Shown here one piece after another: positions 20,551 to 31,153 of a DNA stretch of 41,008 nt; position 1 is the stretch's first letter, and every line of letters starts with the position of its first letter. This stretch comes from Blattamonas nauphoetae (taxonomy: Eukaryota; Preaxostyla; Oxymonadida): NCBI GenBank assembly GCA_033064195.1, contig JARBJD010000497.1:1-41008 (forward strand), in the 5' to 3' direction. The position numbers and the translations under genes were made by a program. The notes beneath the pieces were generated by a model. That model was not told the origin of the DNA. It worked only from the letters and a program-made list of their open reading frames with translations, and searched no databases.

Positions 20551-23500
20551 ATGAGCCAGATCGAAGTCCCAAATAAGCGCTTCAATTTCTCCAGTTCAGA
20601 GGTTTTCATGACTCAACCAGAACCTTTCGAGATTCCTTATCAACTAGTTGCAGGCGTCGATATTGCTCCAGTTGCTCCCTTTCCACCTCCCCAAGGTGGC
20701 TCCCCCCCAAAACCCCCAACAATCGACCTACCAATTACTTCCACAATCTCCAACTTGTACCAAGCAATCGGGCTCAAACTCATCGCTTCCCACAAGTACA
20801 TTACCATTCAATTTCCATGTACTAAGCCTCCATCCCACGATCCTGGTGAATCTAACGACGAAGGCAACCCTGGACCTCCACGCGCTGCACGAAATCAACA
20901 GTGGATTAACCTGGTTGGATACTCTGGATTTGAATACGACTCATTATCGATGCCGATAAACGATTTGAAAAGCTGTTGGCCAAAAATAGGTGACGAATTC
21001 GAACCAATAAAAGTTATCGCGATTCCGAGCGAGTTCATCCAAAAAGCACACCCTCTCGCTAAAGATAGTCCAGAAGTGCGGAAGGAGCGATTGCATCTCA
21101 TGAGGAGTCTATATGACCTGTTTTACACGGAGCCAGCTGACCGAATCATGCAGATGTCGACACTTGATTCAAACTTCCAGACGCGAAGAAATGTGTGGAT
21201 CCGAGATTGCTGGGAAGAATTCCAGATTGGAGTGATCGCGCATTTTGAGAAATTTCATGGATTGAAGACATTTACGGATGAGGTTCTGGAAACTCTCCAA
21301 CAGCCCTGCTTCCCGAACGAGACTATTCGGCTCCGCGCTAGAGACCAAGCGCTGTGGATGTCAATAGAAAAAACTCCGGATTGGATTTACTCCAAGCATG
21401 CGTGTGTTTCACCTTTTCCCAGCTTTGTCGTTTCGGGTCTCAAGGGAGAAGACACACCTTATCGGGCGTTTTATGTGGATGGGCAGCCGGGGACAGGGAA
21501 GTCTCAAATGCTGCTATATCTGATCAATCGTCTGATGAAGCAGATACCCAAAATGGTTTGTTCTTCTCGTCTTCCATGATTTTCAGGCGATTTACTATGT
21601 TCTACCAAATGTACCGATATTCACGATTCTTGTTGATCGTTCGGATCCCGACAACCCAATCAGAGTTCAATTCCATATCACCTCGCTTTACGAAGACTGG
21701 TGTACGAGTGGCTTCCCGACGATCCGGATTGTGGATTCTGTGAGTCCATTCGCGAAAACAGACATCGATGGCGTGTTCACAGTGTACGCAGCATCACACT
21801 CAAAATTCGAAAAACAGGTCAAAAAACCTGACCACGTGACGTCGGAATGGCGAGGAAAATATCCTTTATGGACAGATGAGGAATTCTACACGATGATGCG
21901 GAAACTGGATCTTACACACCGGGACTATTGGATCCGGCCAGTTAACGCAGACAGCATTGTGACGCTGCATCCAATGGTGGTCACGCTACTCGGGGCACAT
22001 GGGTACCTTGTGGTTGAACCAGGTAGGGCATCTGGGAGGGAGGCGGAAATGCACCTCAACGATGGTGCTCGGTCTCAAGGGCAAACCCTACCTCAGCCGC
22101 TCTCCGCTACTGCCATCACAAATGTTCAACCCCCAGTCACCCGTCAAACTCCAGGAAGCACCCCCGCAGACGACATAAACAAACTTCACATGCACGTTGC
22201 ACCTGAGTCATCTAGTCTGCTTCACCTCAAAGACCAGGGTAAATTAAACGGTGCACTTCACTTTGTACCAGTCTCAGCCATGGATGGTTCCACTTCCGAG
22301 GGAAGCTCCACACCTCCGACACGCGAGATTCAAAAAAAAGTTCCAGCAGTCTCCTACAAGAAATCAACTGTCTTTTTGAATGTGATTGAAGTGTTTGGAC
22401 TGAGTCCCCGTGCTCTCAGCTCTGATCTGAACAACACCTTCAATCGAATGAGCGAAGTGTTTGGATGGGAAGGGAAGGCACTTGAAGAGGACCGAGTAAG
22501 TCTCGTGATCAGTTCTCTTTCAGCCACCCACCTCGGAGGTTACCCAGTGAGCATGTTTGCTTCACGCTTGAAGACAGCGATGACGAGATTCCACAAGGAA
22601 TACACCTTCAGATTTTTCGACAACAACGAAGTCTCAGCAGCAGTGAAAGGCATTCTCTTCGAACACACAGTGAATCAGGAATTGCTTCGCTCTCATGCAC
22701 AGTTCACTATATTCCCTGCCTCACCTGGTTTGCCTACATACCACTGCCGATTCCCTGTGATTGATCGTTGTCCCATGCGGTCCGAGCAATTGAGTGTACA
22801 TGGACCCTTTCAACACAATGTCCTCTACTACGAATCACTCTATGACCCTGTGAATCGAAAAAACAGCGAGGCTTGGCCAGGAATCGATTCCTTCATTTAC
22901 TTTCTTGTAGATGATCACATCAAATTATTCACGTTCCAGATCACAGTGAATCCTGAGCACAAAGACGTTTCCTTTCGACTGATCCAATCACTGAAGGGCC
23001 GGCTTGCGAGACAATATGCGATAACTCTGCCAGAAGTGGACGACGCGCATTCAAGCCGCCTGGCGCCCAAGAAGAAGAAAAAGAAGACAGAAAACAGAGA
23101 GGTGGAAGTGTACTTCATTTGGATTGTCAAACCAAAACACGTACCAGTGTACCAAAGACGAACCAGAACGTTTCTAGAACCCAAAAGAGCTGAAGGCTTC
23201 ACTCCACAGAACAGGAGATCTCGAGACTATCTGACATATAAGATTGGAGTCGTGTCAGTCACTGACCTCTTGTTCAATGAACATTCCGGAATGGATAGGG
23301 CAATCACGGAATACGAGTTGAGAGATCACAAATGGACTACGGACAATACCGACTTCAAAGCATGTTTTGTGATGATGGAGGAACTGACAGTGAATCAAAA
23401 CGAGAGACTGGAGGTGGAAGAGCGTCCGAATCCTCTCCCAGAACCAACTGAAGCAGAAACAGCTGCAATAGAAACAGCGGACGATATTAAAATTGTATTT

Positions 23501-23632
23501 GCAAGTGACATTGATGAGCCTAATGATGAATACGAAGAAGATGAAGAGGACGACAACGACGAAGTTGGAAACGAAGACAATACACTCAGTCCACTAGCTA
23601 GGCAGCTTAGACAACCTGATGGAAGGACGTAA
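20551..23632 (+). CDS. RHS/Crinkler-type P-loop NTPase with nuclease-like domain, two exons
   Basis: Exon 1 is 20551-21555 (335 codons) and exon 2 is 21587-23632, giving 1016 residues. The 31-nt intron runs from GTTTG to TTTTCAG and joins codons in phase. Residues 311-318 are a Walker A motif, GQPGTGKS, followed by hydrophobic strands (AIYYVLPNVPIFTILVD). In the C-terminal half, GILFEH (Glu694), AWPGIDSF (Asp769) and FTFQIT with a following His (Gln786, Thr788, His793) match the E...D...QxT layout of the nuclease-like domain in trypanosome RHS proteins and oomycete Crinklers; this is recognition by eye. A Pro/Ser-rich linker lies near 495-590 and an acidic tail at the end. Roles known for the family include nuclear, chromatin-associated proteins and secreted effectors; no signal peptide is visible, and the function here is unknown. 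The stop is TAA. The frame after it stays largely open, but about forty Gln codons inside the gene are all CAR, so I keep the TAA as the end. Confidence 0.8.
21556..21586 (+). other. 31-nt spliceosomal intron of the CRN gene
   Basis: GTTTGTTC at the 5' side, a possible branch region CCATGAT, and TTTTCAG at the 3' side. Removing exactly this stretch restores a continuous frame, and the same intron occurs at the same place in all four CRN sequences of the window. Confidence 0.85.
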
Positions 23633-24862
23633 TTCAGTTCTCACGACACTTTTCTTCATTTGTTGCAATACGAGATTCATAATTTATTTGAAATCTGCCA
23701 ACATGAACAAGCAAAAGATGAATAAGATGAACAGAAAGATGTTAAAAGCGAGAAAAACGTTGGCGGACGGCATGTCGTTTGGGAGTGTGTGGATTCGATC
23801 ACGAACACTGAAACTGAATGTGCTGACCCGAATGAAGAACACACACAACAGGCGAGCATTGTGGCAGCTTGTTTCGGTGCTGTGGGACTGGTACTGGTTG
23901 GTGAAAGAAGGAAGGAGAGTCGGGAGTGGCTGCTGGAGAAGACGAGGGAGATTGGAGAGAGGGCAAGCGTGTCGATGGGCGAGGATATGCTGGTGGTGTT
24001 TACTGGTGGAATGACGCTCTTCCATTTGATCCCCCCATCGCAGCTGTCCACCCTCCCATCGATTGCGTCACATGTGAAGGCTGGGTTGGTTCTGCTGAAG
24101 AGCAGACAAGACCTGCTGACGTTGTCGCTGCGTCCAATCAAGCACGGCGGAGTGACATTCAGCAGATCAGAGCAGGAGGGATGAGAGTGAGCGGAAGTGG
24201 GAATGTGTCCCTGACGACGCTCTCTCCTCCCTTCTTCTCCTTCTGTCACTCTCGTCTCTCTCGACTCAGCCACAGCCAAGATCCGCCTTTCGAATGTTTG
24301 GGTTGAGCAGATCGCCGACCACACTGTCGCTCTCTTCTCGTTCTCAGCTGGTTCCGCGCCATTCGAACTGTCAGTTTTGAACACGGTCTCACTCACCCAA
24401 ACAGCAGCCATCTCAATCTCTGGCTCAGCCACCTTCTCCGTCAGGCAATGCTGGTTGATGGAGATGAGACGCAAGTCGAAAAGCGGAGGATGTGTGATTG
24501 ACTCGTCGACGAGTGGACGTGTTTCAATTGTCGACTCCGATTTCGGTCGCTGCTCGTGTTCAGGCTTAGCTGGCTGCTGTGATTTCACTTCATCTGGCTC
24601 GTCTTCTCCAATCAGTCTCCCGAACACATTCTTCTCCAACAACATGGCGAACCACTCAGCATCCACTCCTCCCCTCCCTTCTCCACCTCTCCTCTTCTTC
24701 TCTTTCCTCTTCCATCTTCCTCAGGACTCACTGAGTCATTCTCACAACTCGACTGTGTAATTCTCGATCCTCCTCCCTCTCAGCTCCCTCTTCACGTTCT
24801 TCACGTCTTTCCTTCACCTTCGCCAATCCGGACAGTTCAAACCGAAGAAGGCCTATGAGAAA
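23633..24862. other. Outer arm segment, coding strand unclear (right copy)
   Basis: Two convergent candidates overlap. On the plus strand, frames between 23690 and 24306 include a stretch with good protein composition (GERRKESREWLLEKTREIG) and, in another frame, GYAGGVYWWNDALPFDPP. On the minus strand a frame is open from 24666 to 23677 (329 codons); its first ~160 codons are rich in Glu/Pro/Lys (KPEHEQRPKSES) and the rest in Ser/Leu, as expected of antisense sequence. One plus-strand and one minus-strand gene meeting near 24200 is the simplest reading. No family is recognised. Confidence 0.3.
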
Positions 24863-24949
24863 CGGTAGCGGCCCCCATTCATTCGTCCTCTCTATCTCCC
24901 TCTCCATCTCCATCTCTTTCTCTTCTTCCCTCCCACTTTGGGTGTGGGG

Positions 24950-25212
24950 AGACTTTTGATTGCAACGACTGCTATCTCCCTGCCCAGATGTTCACGTCAG
25001 CGCGTCACGAACGTCCGGAACTGCAAAGATTCTTCTTCCACGCCTCGCATGAGATGTTGTCCGAAGCACAGAATCTGCAAACCCAATTGTTCAGAAATTT
25101 CAACGATCTTGGCCATGAAACAAACGATCTCTGGCCGAATTCCGACGACTCTCTCATTCCTCCTGTCTCCTTGTCCTTCGTCAGTGATGGTGTTGTGTTT
25201 GGAACGAGTTGA
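24950..25212 (+). pseudogene. 3' part of an unidentified gene
   Basis: A frame from ATG at 24988 to the TGA at 25212 codes a protein-like peptide (HERPELQRFFFHASHEML, ETNDLWPNSDDSLIPP). It is directly preceded by CTCCCTGCCCAG, which looks like a 3' splice site. The upstream part would fall in the CT-rich tract at the palindrome edge, so the gene appears to have been cut by the palindrome boundary. No family is recognised. An overlapping minus frame (25005-25343) is the weaker alternative. Confidence 0.35.
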
Positions 25213-25556
25213 CAGAAGTTGATGGACACATCGTCGTGTGTGTCGAGAAAGAGGCGCTTTTTTGTCAGTTTGGCGGGAGTCTTCTTGTTATGTCCATCCA
25301 CGGAGTGAACCAATGATATCCATTCAATCGATGCCGAATCCACTTTGTTCCACCTTTGTGTCGTCGTTTGAAACGATTCCTTCTCATCAATTGCTCGTTC
25401 TCAGTTCTAACTTCCTCTTCATTCCTGGATCGTCACGCTCACTAAAATGCAATATTTTGTTATTCCTTTTATGGACATCTATTTCATCTCACTGTCATTG
25501 TTTCATTCACTTATTCTCTGACCCATAACGAGCGATTGTCCTCATATTCAGACAGA
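25213..25556. other. Upstream region of family copy B
   Basis: No gene is seen. The sequence CTGACCCATAACGAG near 25518-25532, followed by a TTCAGACAGA just before the ATG, matches the upstream part of copy C (TTGACCCATAAAGAG, then CTCTGAAAGA), which suggests a conserved core promoter or leader. Confidence 0.4.
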
Positions 25557-26236
25557 ATGACTAGTTTAGATTCGAAGATTAACACCTCAAATGATTCTCC
25601 TTGCCCTGGTATCTCTTCACACTGCTTATCATGTTCTCCAGATTGTGATCCTTTCCTTAGTTGGAGCGAAGAAAAGCATGAATCTGAATCAGAAAAAGCA
25701 GTTGTCTTTCGATCTCTTGTTGCAACTGTGAGGCTACAGCCTTCGCTTGATATCTCTCTTGAAACAAAAGCCGTGAAACTTCTCCAAGATGTGACTCCAG
25801 ATGATCGAGAATCTACAGATGCCTTTCTTACCAGCCTTACGTCGTTCTCTGATGATTCATTGATAGCCTTCATCAAATTCATTGGGATACTCCTTTCTTC
25901 AGCCAGTCAGACAATTCCTGTTGCGACAGTAGAGATGATCCATCGTCTGACAAGCTACTGTTCGACACAAGTCCATCTCAGCCTTGTAAAAGCGGATCTG
26001 ATCCATAAACTCATCACATCTCTCAATGTACTGTCTCTTTCCTTTGCAGAAACAGAAGATATCCACATCAACGTCATGAGAATCATCTGGAACTCTCTCT
26101 GGCTCGCAACTCCACTTGGTCTCAGACAACTCGAAATTGAAGATGGCAATAGGAAACAAGCTGTTCACGAGACGGTTCTGAAGCAAGTTCTCATCCCTTC
26201 GGAGAAGTATATTTGCCATTTGTGCGTGAACCGCTA
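25557..26236 (+). CDS. Armadillo-like family protein, copy B, 5' half
   Basis: The frame starts at ATG 25557 and is open up to the transposon at 26237. It shares with copies A and C the blocks GISSH..SPDCDPFLSW, AVVFRSLVATVRLQPS, DDSLIAFIKFIGILLSS and QAVHETVLKQVLIPSEKYI. Helical repeats with alternating Leu/Ile positions suggest an ARM-like solenoid; the function is unknown. The coding sequence continues at 32662 after a 6.4-kb insertion at a TA. If only one TA is kept, the two halves give an uninterrupted 354-residue frame. The ordinary gene is therefore intact apart from the insertion, which must be fairly young. Confidence 0.75.
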
Positions 26237-26383
26237 CAGTCAGTCAGACTGTTTCGTAATTTGTAACTCTCACTGTAACAACCCATTTTTGATTTATTGA
26301 CATTTTCTCAGTTTTGTAAAACGAAGATAAACAGAATGAGTCCTGAAGTTGTGTGAATGTGTAGTAAGGGGAGTGTGTGTGTG

Positions 26384-27151
26384 TTAGAAGGGAGCCTCAT
26401 GATTCTGTAGGCCAAACTTCTTTCCTCTCTGATTCGATTTCGATTCATTCGGTCGGCTCTCCAGGGCCTTGTTATCCCATCTGACGTTCTCCTTAATTTC
26501 TTCAAATCGCGAACGAGAGACAACTGATTGAGGTCCATCATTTCCGTAGTTCACATCCAAACCAGCTCGACGAAACGCACCCCTGACGTTCTCCCCAGTA
26601 GTAGCTGTTTGAAAGGCACTGAGAAACTGTTGTAAACAACGACCAATCGAGGATGAGCTATCATCAAACTTGAGTCTAGAGAGTTGTCTCTTCATCACTC
26701 CGAATGTCACGCAGTCGAGAGGTTGGAGGTAGTGCGTGGCATTCGGAGGGAGGGTGAAGAGGGCGATTCCTGCATTTGTGAGTGTGAGCTCGGCAGCTTC
26801 TCCCAGATGCACACTGGAATTGTCGACCAAGAGTAGAGCGGGTGCCTTCGGTTTTCCCAATGCCTTTCGTTGTTCCGCCACGTAGTCGAGTAGCACATTC
26901 TCGAGCCAACTGTCAAATTTGTCTTGCGTGAACCCTCCTTTTTCATTGTCTTCCACAACAATCTGATCATCATCCATGATTCCCATCCTCTCGAGATCGT
27001 TCTCGTCCATTGGTGCTCGCAGGACGCAGTGGAGAGGAAGAGACTTTCCGTGAAGTGAGATGGCTGCCATCGCTGAGAATCGAGGCACTGTTTGGGGAAT
27101 GGGATGGTGAAGTGATTTCCCAGAAAGTTCAACAGCCCCAACGACACAATG
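26384..27151 (-). pseudogene. Pogo-like (DDE_1) transposase, C-terminal part
   Basis: The peptide from about HCVVGAVELSGKSL onward contains the typical RFSAMAAIS strand, LLLVDNSSVHLG with the second catalytic Asp, and LPPNATHYLQPLDCVTFG with the third Asp, 35 residues between them. The final part is basic and polar. The stop is a TAA at 26384-26386 and an AATAAA-like motif follows (TGTCAATAAATC on the minus strand, about 26300). The same frame runs on upstream through the border of the inner element to 27403, but that extension belongs to the inner element and is not transposase. The first catalytic Asp is in the separated N-terminal part. Confidence 0.8.
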
Positions 27152-27717
27152 AGGGAAAACCAAAAAACCCCTCAAATCCAAAGAAATCAGATGTCCTGGA
27201 AAAAGTGAAAGAGAATCACAATAGAAGTTGGTGAGGACCAGAACTTGGGTGCGCGTTTCAGTTCTCGAGGAGTTGGAGCCCATTCTTTGTTTTGAACCCA
27301 TAATCAGTGCATACGCGGATCTGAATCTGAAGATCGAAGATTTCTGTCGATATTTCATCATAATGAATGATCCGATACTCGTTTCTGCGTTGAGTGAATA
27401 CACTAAGACACAAGTGAACCAAAGTTAGTTTTGGGTTGATCGCCATGGAAGAATGATAAAAAGCGCTAACTATTATTCAAGATGATCATGAACGACAGAT
27501 GAGACAACAAGGGAAGGCTCAAAGAAAAATAATGAGATGAGTAAAGATAGAAGGAGGTGAAGATCATTATCGTCTGAAAGAGTGATTGATTCTGATTCCA
27601 ATTGAGTCTTGTGGCTGTTTTGCAGGTTCTCGTAGAAGAACATGATGGGGTGGAGGTAATGTAGCAGATGCAACTGGACAGAGCGAGATCAGATCTTCCG
27701 ACATGACGATTGAACGA

Positions 27718-30480
27718 TCAGGTTGGAGAGAAGGATTCCTGTACCATGGATGACAGATATCGAAGGTAATCATGCTGCTTAACGCCGAGTGAGGGAGTGA
27801 CCAGCGATGTCCACGTTGGAATGACAAGGTTTTCCGTCTTCGGAATCTGCAAACTACGTATAAATCCGCGGAAGAAGAGCGGAGAGGTAACAGCGCTGTT
27901 CTGCTTCAGAAGGGAGAGGAAGGTCTCGCGTGTGTTGATGCAGACGGTGTCGAGGAGGAGGTCTGTCGTGGCGTTGAGAGTAGATACAGCCTGCGGTGTC
28001 CAGAGACGCTGCGAGACTGCGAAGGAATCAAGAACAACAGAGCTGTTGGATGGGAAGAAGGCGGCGTTGAAGTATTCGATGAAGGCGGTGAGAGGGATGG
28101 AGTGGTGGTCGGAGATGAGCAGAGCGGTGGGCGAGGGGTGACGTAGGTGGACGGGAAGGGGAGCACACAAACAGCGTGGAGAGGAGGTTTGGAGGGAGGC
28201 ACTTGGAAATGAACGGAACGAAAGATGAAGTCCCATGCGGCTTGAAGAACGCCATGAACTCTTTGTTGGATCCGAAGGAAAGAGTGATGGCCTCATCGGG
28301 ATCGACATACGAACACTCCGCCTTCGTCGCCGCAGACGCCCAGAAATTCTCGACCACGACGAGGAACTTAAGGAATGCACAGTGCTTGGCAGTCACTACG
28401 AAGCGGAAGAGAGAGAGGAGGATGACGAAGACAGCTGAGCGTGCTCTGCATGTTGCAGAAGCTGTTGGGCGGTCTCTGCTTCAGCTTGATGGCAGTGTTG
28501 ACTGTGAATGCTCACGAGCTCGTTCCACTTCTCATCGCGAGCGTGTCTCCTCTCTGCGAATTTTGAGTCGCCTGAACAAGATCGAGGTCTCCACCTTGAC
28601 CGCTTCGCATGCATCAGGGCAGGACGCAGAAGTGTACAACCTGAAGATGCTGTCGAGTGAGGCTTTCGTCGGTCGAAGGGGTGTGACTCAAGAGAGAGTG
28701 GGGGATGTCGAGTAAGAACACGTTGAAGATGTGGTTCAGCTCATCGATGTTGTCCTTCATCGTGGAGGTGCGGTTGTTGTGGCTGATCTGGCCTTGAGAG
28801 AGGAACGAGCGAGGGACGATCGAGAGAGGGAACATCTGGTTGGAGGCGAAGAGTGGGATGAGCGAGCCAAGCGACACGATGACACGGTGAGCCTTTGGGA
28901 ACGAGATTGGAAGAGACAGGGCAGACTCGATGCGGCTGACTGAGACAAGAGGGACTGGTGATTGTGTCTTCTGCCGCGGAGCAGATCGGGCGAGAAGGGA
29001 ATCGTCAGGCTGGACAGTCGACGTGAGCGTGGAGAGGGAAGGGGTGACGTTGATGAAGGAGAAGACCAGCGCGAGGCCGTTCTTGCCGCGGGGCGCTGGA
29101 TGGTGTGGATGAGAAAGACGCTCTGGCTGACGATGGAGGAGAGGATGAAGACAGACAGCGACGGCCTCGTCTGCGGATAGAGTCGGCACAGAGCAACGCA
29201 GAATCGGAGCAGATGGTGGAGCACAGACAAGTCGTACTGAAGCGGCTGCGAGCTGCGCATTGTTGCGAGCGAGCTTTCCATGTCGGGGAGAGCAACGAAC
29301 GAGAGCGGTGATGGTTTCGTGTTTTGAATGTCGAAGGCCTCAGCGAAACCCTGCTCGAGATTGCCGAACACTCATCCGAGGCATTCGATCCGCTTCATCA
29401 GCTCTTCAGCGAGGAGAAGGGGGTTGGACACCGCAAACAGGGACCTCGCAAACTTAGAATAATCGTCGATTCCTCGCAAGGTGTCGAGATGCTGGGTTGT
29501 TGGGGTGGCTTCCAGTTGTTCGGTGGAGAGAGAAGGCGGTCGTTCAGCAGAACCAGTTGAAGCTTTGCTTCATCTCGCCTTTTATCGTTCATCCGACGCG
29601 GGTAATTGGGCGACGTTCTCGACAGAGTGCTGATGTAGTACTCGCCCACCTTCACGTGCGACAGCGAAGACGTGAACACGAGTCGCGGGTGGGAGAGAGT
29701 CGGCGCAGGCGGAAAGATGACCAGCGGGGGATGGAGGAGCGTGCTTGCGATGGTGCCCTGTGTTTTTATGAGGGCTGAAATACGAATGATCACTTGTTCT
29801 TTATCTGATTGGTGTGCGACTGGTATTGCATCAACTTCCCGACGGAGAACGTGACGAGTTCTTGTCTGTCCATCTCCCCCCACACGAGCACAAGCGAGTG
29901 ATTGGAAGTAAAGTGATGTGAAGACATTCCAGCTCTCGCTCCGATTCGAGCAGAGTCTTCTCTCGTCATCATTGTCAGAAAACAAACATTTGGCACGAGC
30001 TCTGACATAAACTTACTCGGGGGAACTTCGGAAGTCACAAAGAATACAGAAAGTGCAGAGGGATGAACGGTAGCAGGAAGGCTTCGAACGATCAGATTGG
30101 AGAGCACTTCGTCCAACAGAACGAGTCCAATTTCGCGAATTTTCATTCTTTGAGGGGACTTCGAGTTTGAGGATGAAGATTTTCTCTTTCACTGCAAATC
30201 AGGCGAGTTGCACTACTTTATGTGTTTCATTTCGGATCTTGTCGGGTTCGCAGCTGCTGACGACGAAAAAAGGACATGTTGGCCAAACAGAAGCAAAATG
30301 GCAACGGTGGGTGGAATTGCAGCAGCAATCACGCCAATGGAGATGAGGTTTTATTGATTGGAAGTCGATCATGACGAATAGAAATGGAATAGTGTCATGA
30401 AACTGGAGTAAAGGCATCAAAAGGAACCTCCAGATGTTCTCCGTTGCACGTATGAAAAATGTGGAGATGATCACTGCAGT
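27718..30480 (-). pseudogene. Degenerate multi-exon gene carried by the inner element
   Basis: Several minus-strand stretches are protein-like but in changing frames. They include about 30344-30260 (a membrane-helix-like ISIGVIAAAIPPTVAILL), 30146-29800 (MKIREIGLVLLDEVLSNL, ending near LVLVWGEMDRQEL), 29371-29090 (VLHHLLRFCVALCRLYP), 29090-28614, and 28396-27718 (YVDPDEAITLSFGSNKE, TAFIEYFNAAFFPSN). Some joins look like short introns with CAG ends (around 29785 and 30195); others, near 29090 and 29345, look like damage. I do not recognise the protein. Its size and the membrane-like segments suggest a large membrane protein, but that is a guess. Confidence 0.3.
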
Positions 30481-30869
30481 ACTCTTCCTCAGTCAATGAG
30501 TAATTTGGCCTTGACATTTAACAGAGACATATTCTGATCAATCAGTCAGGGAAGTACCGAGTGAGCAGGGATGATGCGACGGAAGGAGAAGCAACTCGCT
30601 AGGACATCGAAGAAGTCGGTAGAGAACGTGAGGAAAATCCCGATGATTCCAGGGACAGATGGGAAGAGTATCGAGGAGTTTCACTCACGGGTGTCGCCTT
30701 TCAACAGGACTTTTCCATCATGGCGAGTTTTGGATGAGGAAGGCATCACTAGGAGGGAGATGTTTGGATCATGAGAATGAAGATGAAAATGACGAAGGGA
30801 GAATAAATCGACAAGTAATGTGTTGTTGATTCGTCAGAGAAGTTAAATACATGATGTTTGACACATTCT

Positions 30870-31153
30870 TAATGATTTGAAAGAACGTGAAGATGGAGAT
30901 CCTCCTGTTCGTCATCTTGAACGACGTCAAATCGACCATTCTGGGTTCTAAGAGCTGTTTTGATTTCGTGTTGAAAGAGAAGGAACGGTAGAACAGAGAT
31001 AGAGATACCGAACGAGAGAATATACCATGCGACGATGGTTGTAGATTCGATGCAAAGTAAGGGTGACAGACAAATCAGTATTACTCTGATCAATCTGATG
31101 CATACTGTCTGACCCAATTCGAAAGGCTTCACACCCTCACTATCACTCTCCAC
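30870..31153 (-). other. Possible membrane-protein exon in inner element
   Basis: A 94-codon frame has two hydrophobic stretches (VILICLSPLLCIES and TIVAWYILSFGISISVLPFL) followed by a charged tail with EQEDLHLH. It might be an upstream exon of the degenerate gene on the same strand. A weakly similar hydrophobic frame lies near 35540-35640 in the 3.4-kb element. No family is recognised. The flanking parts (30480-30870 and 31154-31890) show nothing I can support. Confidence 0.25.

Larger units (their letters stand above)
15073..24863 (-). repeat. Right arm of the 22.6-kb palindrome
   Basis: Reverse complement of 2278-11730 (see that entry). It contains the better preserved copies of both the CRN gene and the ARM-repeat gene. 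The outer end lies in AAGAAGGCCTATGAGA near 24855, after which the two sides share only low-complexity CT-rich sequence. The inner end at TCACGTATCAAGGAGC (about 15073) meets the spacer. Confidence 0.93.

Noticed and set aside
23677-24025. Minus-strand end of the 329-codon frame as a secreted or membrane protein (Cys/Ser/Phe-rich)
   Set aside because: Composition is that of antisense sequence to a better plus-strand candidate and no signal or family motif is visible.
12334-24184. Possible reassignment of TAA/TAG to glutamine (known in the oxymonad Streblomastix), suggested by open frames continuing past TAG at 12442 and 12811 and past TAA at 23630 and about 23723
   Set aside because: The whole CRN gene has about forty Gln codons, all CAA or CAG, and the ARM and mariner genes also lack internal TAA/TAG. 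In a genome with that code many would be expected. Ordinary stops and fragments explain the data.
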